From assembly GCA_031001845.1 (NCBI GenBank), contig JARNGD010000016.1, positions 124,001 through 188,000 on the forward strand: a stretch of DNA of 64,000 bases, written 5' to 3'. Of the stretch, positions 58,122-64,000 are shown piece after piece. The translations under genes were made by a program, and so were the position numbers. The first letter of the stretch is position 1. The number at the start of each line of letters is the position of its first letter. The notes beneath the pieces are model-generated. The model was not told the DNA's origin. It was given only the letters and a program-made list of their open reading frames with translations, and did not search any database. The DNA comes from Achaetomiella virescens (Eukaryota > Ascomycota > Sordariomycetes > Sordariales > Chaetomiaceae).

Positions 58122-60077
58122 TCATCGGGCTTGCGCCGTGTTTAATGACATACCACCGCTGCCACGCTGGATGTGGCCATTGGTCCGACCCCGTCCTCCG
58201 AAGCCGATTTTCTCGCCCCAGTCACCGCTCGGGCCATGGGGCTGGCGTTCTGGCACGCTGCGTGTGCTGGACCCGTTCAGGCCGGGGCGTTGACTGCCAA
58301 TTGCCCCCGGGGTCTGCCGAATCCGGGTGCCACTGAAGGTCTCGCCAAGGGACATGGTCGAGAGGTCGTTGATCAGCATGGACGGGTCATTATTTGAGGT
58401 GGTGCCTGGAGTCGTCGGGGTCGTCAAGGCGCTGGGCTGGCCGAGGCTGGCGCTGTACTCGCCGTACTGAGCAACGTTGGGCGCATGGACGGCGCCGCCT
58501 TGGGGATATCCAGAGGTGGAAAGGGAAGGGCTCGGGGTGTAGGAGCGCAGGTCGGCGAACGACTTGACGCCGCGCAGCGCGTTCAGGCCCCCGTCGGGAC
58601 TATCCGGAAGCTCCAGTGTCGGTCCATGGCGGCCCTGCCTGCCGAGCGTGTTGTACTGGCCCGGAGCGTTGCGCGTCTCGGCAAAGTCAATCGTGGCGGC
58701 GCGGCTCAGGCCGCGGCGGTGGGCGTCGGCGGAAACTCCTGGGGGCATGTGGATGGCTGGTGTGGTTCCGGTATCCTTGATGACATGGATCTGCCTGTGC
58801 TGTCCCTCGCCTACGGAGCGATGTTCAAGGCCCATGTTATGGGCCAGGATGTGAACGGTGCGTCGCTGCTGGGGGGTGATGGTGCTCGGGAAGACGATGA
58901 TCTCACGGCTATGATCGTTTTTGAAGAGCATCAACTCTGTGTAAAAGCTGAGCGTGTCCGGGTTGTTGAGATCCACATCCCCTGCGATCGACGCTGATGA
59001 GTAGCGGCCCCCATCCAACGGGCTCCTGGATGACTTACGCAACGGCGAGTTTCGGGATCGCGAAGTGTGCGCAGCATTCAGTGAATGCATCGACGACTGG
59101 GAATGCAGAGTCATGGGCTGGTGCTGCTCCTCAAGCTGACCGCGCTTCTCCCGCTTCTCCCGCTCAATCCTCTCTCTTTCATGCTCAGGGAGCATCTTCT
59201 TGTACTCGACCCTCAGCTTCCTGCCCTGGACCTCGTAGCCATTCAGCTGTTCGATGACAGTCTGGGTGTCCATGGGGCTCTGGAAGTTGGCGAAGGCAAG
59301 ACCGCGGAAGATGCCATTGTCGAAGTGGTAGTTGAAGGCATACGGCTGCGGCAGCCCCATCTCGGACATGATGGACGTGAGCATCTCCTTCCTCACGTTG
59401 AAGGGAATGTTCTTGATGACAATGGCCGTCGGGATCAGATCATTACCGAGGGGCTTGGCCTCGTGGCGAGGATCGTAAATGTTGGTCGAGTAGCCATGAC
59501 GCTCGCTGGCGAAACCTCCATCGCCGTTCATGATGTTCATGGCGGGGTTGAAGTTGGCAACGGTGGGGTATTGGGTCGCAGGCACAGGAAGCGGCGGTTG
59601 GTTAGTGAGACCGGCTTGCTCGGGCATGGTCCACTCCTAGGAATGGGGGAGAAAAAGTATCAGCAGAGCGGCTCATTGGTGACGCAAGTCAGTTGGGAGG
59701 GAACGGGGGAAGGGTCAACGAACCGTAGGGATTGCTCTGCGCGCACCGGGACGTAGCCTGCCATCGCCCAGAGCTCCGCTCACAGTGTTTGCGCCCGAGT
59801 TGTAGGCCCATGCCTGCGCGTTCCCAATGAAGCTGTCGGCACCAAAGCTCGGCGAGGGCTGCATCCTATTGTGCCTGAAGGCGGCGCTGTCGTACGTGCC
59901 GAAGCGCTCGTCTGAAGCGAAGAGAGCCGTGGGCGCCTGGCCAACAGCATCTATCTGCCGGTCCAGACGGCTGCCCGGTTGGCCGGTGGTGTTGTAGCCC
60001 GGCCTCGAGGACCGGGGCGACCGGTTTGCGGAGTTCATCGCATACGCAGGAAAATAGAGGTCGGGCTGCTGATTCAT
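58122..60077 (-). CDS. RRM + R3H RNA-binding protein (yeast PIN4/fission-yeast Cip1-Cip2 type)
   Basis: Probably a cytoplasmic mRNA-binding regulator of transcript stability; related yeast proteins act in stress and cell-cycle control. Exons are 60077-59724, 59636-59039 and 58981-58122, giving about 603 residues. The N-terminal 180 residues are Ser/Pro/Gly-rich and disordered. The RRM lies at about 187-265, with RNP2-like IVIKNI and RNP1-like RGLAFANF. A charged Glu/Arg helix (EHERERIEREKREKRG) follows. The R3H domain at about 355-390 carries RRTVHILAHNMGLEHRSVGEG, with the R-x3-H signature. The C-terminus is Ser/Thr/Pro-rich with many SP/TP sites. The frame is intact. Introns of 87 bp (phase 0) and 57 bp are supported by consensus sites. 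The second is stop-free and divisible by three, so retention would add 19 residues. Confidence 0.9.
58982..59038 (-). other. 57-bp in-frame intron of the RRM/R3H gene
   Basis: On the minus strand a perfect GTAAGT donor and ATCGCAG acceptor bound 57 bp with no stop in the coding frame. Splicing gives SPLRDVDLNNPDTL, which fits the conserved block before the R3H domain. Retention keeps the frame and inserts a Ser/Arg/Gly-rich segment. Confidence 0.75.
59637..59723 (-). other. First intron of the RRM/R3H gene
   Basis: GTTCGT donor and TTCCTAG acceptor on the minus strand, 87 bp, phase 0. It joins RRAIPT to EWTMPEQAG. The AIP(T/N)EW motif is typical of this family, which supports including exon 1. 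Confidence 0.78.
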
Positions 60078-63000
60078 CTTTGGAGGCTAACTGACAGTCG
60101 AGGCAGCTGGCATCAAGGCCCAGCCAGACAAAACCAGGCTCCTGTGCGGGCGCTGTCTTCGTCCTTGAGGGCGGGAGAGGACAGGCGCAGCTTTGCCAGA
60201 CGGAACGCCGAGTACGAGTTTGGACCAAAAGAACTCGAGATCCCAAGTCAAATATCGGCAGCCGGGCGCTCGACGGGGAAGAGTCCCTCAGTGCAGAATC
60301 TTCGAGTGGAGAGGGGCGTGATTTTTTCGATGATGCAGGACCGTTGCAGGCGTGGATGGAGCAGAAGGAAAAAAGGAGACGAACAACAAAACTCTCCACA
60401 GTACAAGACCGAAGCGTCTCCAGGAGGCGGAGACGGGGGAAAACGGGCGCTGAACAGATGCAGGTGCGTATCGTAGTGCGTCTAGGTCATCACGTCGTCT
60501 GCTGCGTCGTTGAGGTCGTGGGCGTGGTCCCTCGGCCAGCTGAGACTTGCGCTTTGAAGGTTTGGGCTGGAGGAGAAAGAGCAGGAGGCAACGCGGGAGC
60601 CGAGAAATGAGCTGGACAGGCGGCACCTGCCAAAAGGCTCTGCCAGAAAGTTGGATCCAGCAGCAAGAGGGCGGTCTGATCCCAGCGACCTCCTTTTTTG
60701 TGTGCGAGACCCACAATGCTCAGGTGAACACCCAGCCTGGGGCGACACAGCGACAGCTTCTTCGTTGCCTTCCTTGCCCTCCAACAACCAGTCGCTCGAT
60801 AAAAGGGTGCCGTTGTGTCGATAAACGTCTCAAGCATCGGAAGACCTTGCGTTCAAGAGAATATCGTGCACAATGAAGCATTGAATGAAAATATTGCTTT
60901 GTTTGGTTGCCTGAGCTGCTCCAGAAAATTCCCAAGCAACTAAAAAGGGTCAAGCTGCGGGCAGCGGGAAGGAGACACCCGCTGCCGCCACTCAGGGACC
61001 CCACCTGCGCTAATCCGGACAGACGAGCTTCGCAGCTCATTTCTGTCCAATCCCTTGGATTTTTCCAAGGCAGAACTTTTTTGGAGTCATCGTCGGTTGC
61101 CGTGTCGTTCCATGTCGCTGCAGGTACGGCTCCAAACCGCGCAGCTCAGATACTATTCATTATTGGCCCTTCATATTAATTGTTTTCGCGGCATTGGGTT
61201 CCCCAGTCGCCGGCACAATAACTGCAAGGTCCGGGCTGCTGGTCAGGAATGACATGATATTAAACAATGGAGCTCACGGGACACTTGCAAGTTGCAGGGA
61301 CGGTCCTGTCAACCCCTTCAACCTCTCATGGATCCAACCACTTAACGCGCTCATTGTGGTTTTGAGGTCGGTATCGATTGATCGCTTGTGCAATTGTTGT
61401 CCTGCCGCTTGATGTTCGAGGGGTTGAGACACCTTGGATTCGCACAAGTTCCACGAACATGGGCAAGTCCGTCATGAAAGGGGATGGTGATGTGGTTCGA
61501 GCGCTCACAGAACAAGATTTTGGGATGCTCTGACAGTTGGCACATCAACGCAACAACATATAGAGACTTCCATCTCAGCCATGTCCCTCACTGCAGCAGT
61601 GCGTCACGCGTTACCCTTGGCGTCCAATGTCTCGGGCATTCTGCTGGTCAGTCGTTGCGTCTTTTCAAGCACCTGCAACACCGACCTTGGTCAACTGGGC
61701 TGAACCCTGACGGTTGGCTGCAGGCGGTACGAGATGTTACGGGAGTGCACAAAAAATTGTAAGACAATTTCACTTGCCCCGACTCTGGCGAGAAGCGTAA
61801 AAGCAATGATCATACCCATCACTGAGATTGCACAATAATTGCCACGACAGACTCGACATGGAGGGTGGCGAGTTTGAGACGTGCGGTCTTGGACCGTCAT
61901 AATAAGGCTTTGATTCGAGGTTAGATGGAAAAGAGAAAGATCATATTGTTGGGCTTCGGGCTAAGCTGTTACTGCCTTTAAAGGAGGAACTCGGGGATAA
62001 GGACCGTAACACAGCACCCCAGAGGAAATAAAGGCAACTAGAATAATCGGTCAGTTGAGATTCAAAGAGGACGAAGACTAAGCCAATGTTCTCTGCTCTC
62101 ACCATGAAGCATTGTGCCGTTGAGCTTCCTTTTGTCTCGTTCCTCGCTCCAGCGTACTGACCAAGCGACCGTGTCAGATAAAGTTTCGGCTCGAGCCTCT
62201 AGTGTATTGCTGTCGGAAGTCTGAAGGCTGACATTAACATTAATGTTGCAATCGTTTGCCGTTGTTTGTCAACTCAGTACTGTTTCCACACGCTTCTGTC
62301 GATTCTTAACGCACCTCATTAGGGGAAATTCCCCCCAGGCACGCTACAGGCCAGAAACTAAGCCCACGCGCTCTATTATCTCGGGCTGCGTCGCAGGAGC
62401 AGACGGCACTCTCGCCACTAGCAGGAATGGAAAGCCGGCCCAGCTAAGAGTCAAGATACTCCAAGGAAGATGGGAGCGTTCTACAAGAGCCGCCAGACGC
62501 ATCCCCGCCTTCCCCGTCCGCGGGGCTTTCGCAGGACTCGCCCAGGAGCTTCGGTAGACCAGCCGGAGGGATCACCCAAAAGAGATCACAGCATAAGAAT
62601 GGAAAGTGATGGGAAGAGTAAATCCTATTGATATCATCGTGCTGCCCGCTGTCTGTTTGCTTCACCCCGGGAAGCCGAGGGGATTGAGACCCAACTGCAT
62701 ATCAGGGCGGCTGTTCAGGAAGGCGCAGCCCCTGAGCCGGGTTGATGATTCAGCTGCTTGGCCCGTTAGCTCATGCCTTTGTCGTTCTCGTCCAACCCAA
62801 ACCAAAGGACATTGCTTATGTCTTGTTACAGACATCTGAGCCGATCACGGTAAACGGATAGCTAAAGGCCACGACCACACCATCCGTTCTCCAACAACAA
62901 GTCCCATACCAAACCAACGCCGGCCTCCCCCGTTTCCTTCTCACCCCGTATCAGTTGTCTTGTGCCGAAGGCGTCGTCATCTCGCCTGGCCGCGTACAGC

Positions 63001-63209
63001 CATCCTCAGGCCGGCCCGATTCAAATACGGGCTCTCGACATGAAATGAAATTAAGGCCGAGCAAGACAAGGGCTCGGCGGTTGCAAACAGAAAAACGAGT
63101 TCCAGACCGTACCGCCAGATAACGCGTGCAAGAGGTGTCTCCATCAGTCTTCTGCACCCCAAACATCTCAGATCCTCCACAAGGCTTAGTGCGAACCACG
63201 CGCCCTTGT
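60078..63209. other. Intergenic region upstream of the RRM/R3H gene and downstream of H2A.Z
   Basis: About 3.1 kb, not RIP-mutated, no conserved frame on either strand. It should hold the promoter and long leader of the RRM/R3H gene (purine/pyrimidine-rich 60078-60900) and the H2A.Z 3' UTR. Nothing else recognised. Confidence 0.5.
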
Positions 63210-64000
63210 TTACGCCTCGGCGGCCTTGGCCTTCTTCTTCTGCTCAACTTTGAGGAGGAGGGCGCGGTTGATGTGCGGGAGGACACCACCGAAGGCGATG
63301 GTGGCACGAATCAGGGTATCCAGTTCTTCGTCACCACGGATGGCCAGCTGGAGATGGCGGGGCGTGATACGCTTGACTTTGAGGTCCTTGGCGGCGTTCT
63401 GTGAGAGCGGATGGGTTAGCCAAGACGTGCCATGGAAGACGACAACCCAGCGGCATGCGACAAGACGGATCCGCGACGGAGAGCAGACTCACCCCTGCAA
63501 GCTCCAACACCTCGGCGGTGAGGTACTCGAGTACGGCAGTAACGTAAACAGCAGCCTTGGCACCGACGCGCATCTTATTCTGTGTGTTTTGCTTGAGGAA
63601 GCGCTTGACACGACCGCAGGGGAACTGGAGCGGAAAGAGTTAGCACGGGCGTAACTAACAAAGGAACATATGATGTTGGTGGGACGCGTCTACGCCAAAG
63701 CGAGTGCGGGGCTCCATCGCCGTCGAGCAGGCTGTTAATTTGTGCAGGCAGCTCGTCGCAGTCGACGCGACATAGCTGCAGCCTCTGGGCTGGCCATGGA
63801 TGGGCGTGGGTGCTGGCAAGCTTTAATCTCGGGGGGGGGGGGGGACAACACCAGGATCCTGGGGAATGCAGAGAAGACGCGTGCAACGCAGGAGCGCCCC
63901 AACGGTTCTCCAATGCGCCCGATGCGGAAAGGTATTGAAGTGTCGGTGACGTGACATACCTGCAGACCAGCGCGCGCTGAGTGACTCTGCTGCTTTTTGG
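63210..64000 (-). CDS. Histone H2A.Z, 3' part (5' end outside the window)
   Basis: A variant histone of promoter nucleosomes, deposited by SWR1-type remodellers. Exons in the window are 64000-63960 (partial), 63624-63493 and 63398-63210 (stop TAA at 63210-63212). The blocks read QQSHSARAGLQ, FPCGRVKRFLKQNTQ, AAVYVTAVLEYLTAEVLELAG and ITPRHLQLAIRGDEELDTLI, and end IAFGGVLPHINRALLLKVEQ. The H2A.Z diagnostics are clear: LAIRGDEELD with a short acidic-patch variant, GVLPHIN, and a short Lys/Ala tail without the H2A.X SQ motif. Introns are 335 bp (63625-63959, phase 0, with a run of 14 G at 63831-63844) and 94 bp (63399-63492, phase 0). The frame is intact. The initiation codon and the acetylated N-terminal tail lie beyond 64000. 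Confidence 0.95.
63831..63844 (+). repeat. Run of 14 G in the H2A.Z intron
   Basis: An uninterrupted G tract (C tract on the coding strand) in the long intron. It is a likely length-error site, but outside coding sequence. Confidence 0.9.

Noticed and set aside
58485..58997. Plus-strand open frame of 170 residues opposite the RRM/R3H gene
   Set aside because: It is the antisense shadow of a conserved, intact coding exon.

Overview
The window is nuclear DNA of a filamentous ascomycete. The evidence is short GT-AG introns (57-94 bp, with one of 335 bp in a histone gene), GC-rich genes, a secreted GH11 xylanase, an Alt a 1-like secreted protein, Fot1/pogo-type transposons and heavy repeat-induced point mutation (RIP). 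The xylanase and the RIP pattern point to a sordariomycete, perhaps near Chaetomiaceae; that placement is inferred.

Layout. 1-14.7 kb is a gene block on the plus strand: an EDC4/Ge-1-like mRNA-decapping scaffold (4538-9520), an AAA+ ATPase (10838-13189) and a small secreted Alt a 1-like protein (13973-14665). 14.9-32.0 kb is transposon island I. It is a single Fot1-like element of about 1.86 kb, split by a second Fot1-like element, three solo LTRs and a composite in which an LTR was entered by one Ty3/gypsy element that was entered by another. 32.0-36.1 kb is a short island of normal sequence with one intact GH11 xylanase gene (minus strand) and an unmutated solo LTR. 36.1-53.6 kb is transposon island II: one Ty3/gypsy element broken by two Fot1-like elements and by a 7.55-kb chromodomain gypsy element. 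53.6-54.6 kb holds further debris. 55-64 kb is normal again: a HAL2-like bisphosphate nucleotidase (frame-broken), an RRM+R3H RNA-binding protein of the PIN4/Cip type (minus) and the 3' part of the histone H2A.Z gene (minus, running off the right edge).

Nearly all insertions could be delimited to the base by terminal sequences and target-site duplications: TA for Fot1, and 5 bp (once 4 bp) for LTR elements. This gives a readable order of events. Full-length copies have lost most CpA/TpG and are full of TAG/TAA stops, while the short solo LTRs are much cleaner.

Four genes (EDC4, the AAA+ ATPase, the Alt a 1-like protein and HAL2) are broken by many single-base frame changes, most of them one-base losses. 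The xylanase, the RRM/R3H gene and H2A.Z are not. I read this mainly as base-level sequence error, with real decay possible for the HAL2-like gene beside the transposons. The housekeeping genes suggest mRNA turnover and translation control (EDC4, RRM/R3H), sulfur/phosphate nucleotide recycling (HAL2) and chromatin (H2A.Z). They are neighbours and show no sign of forming a pathway.
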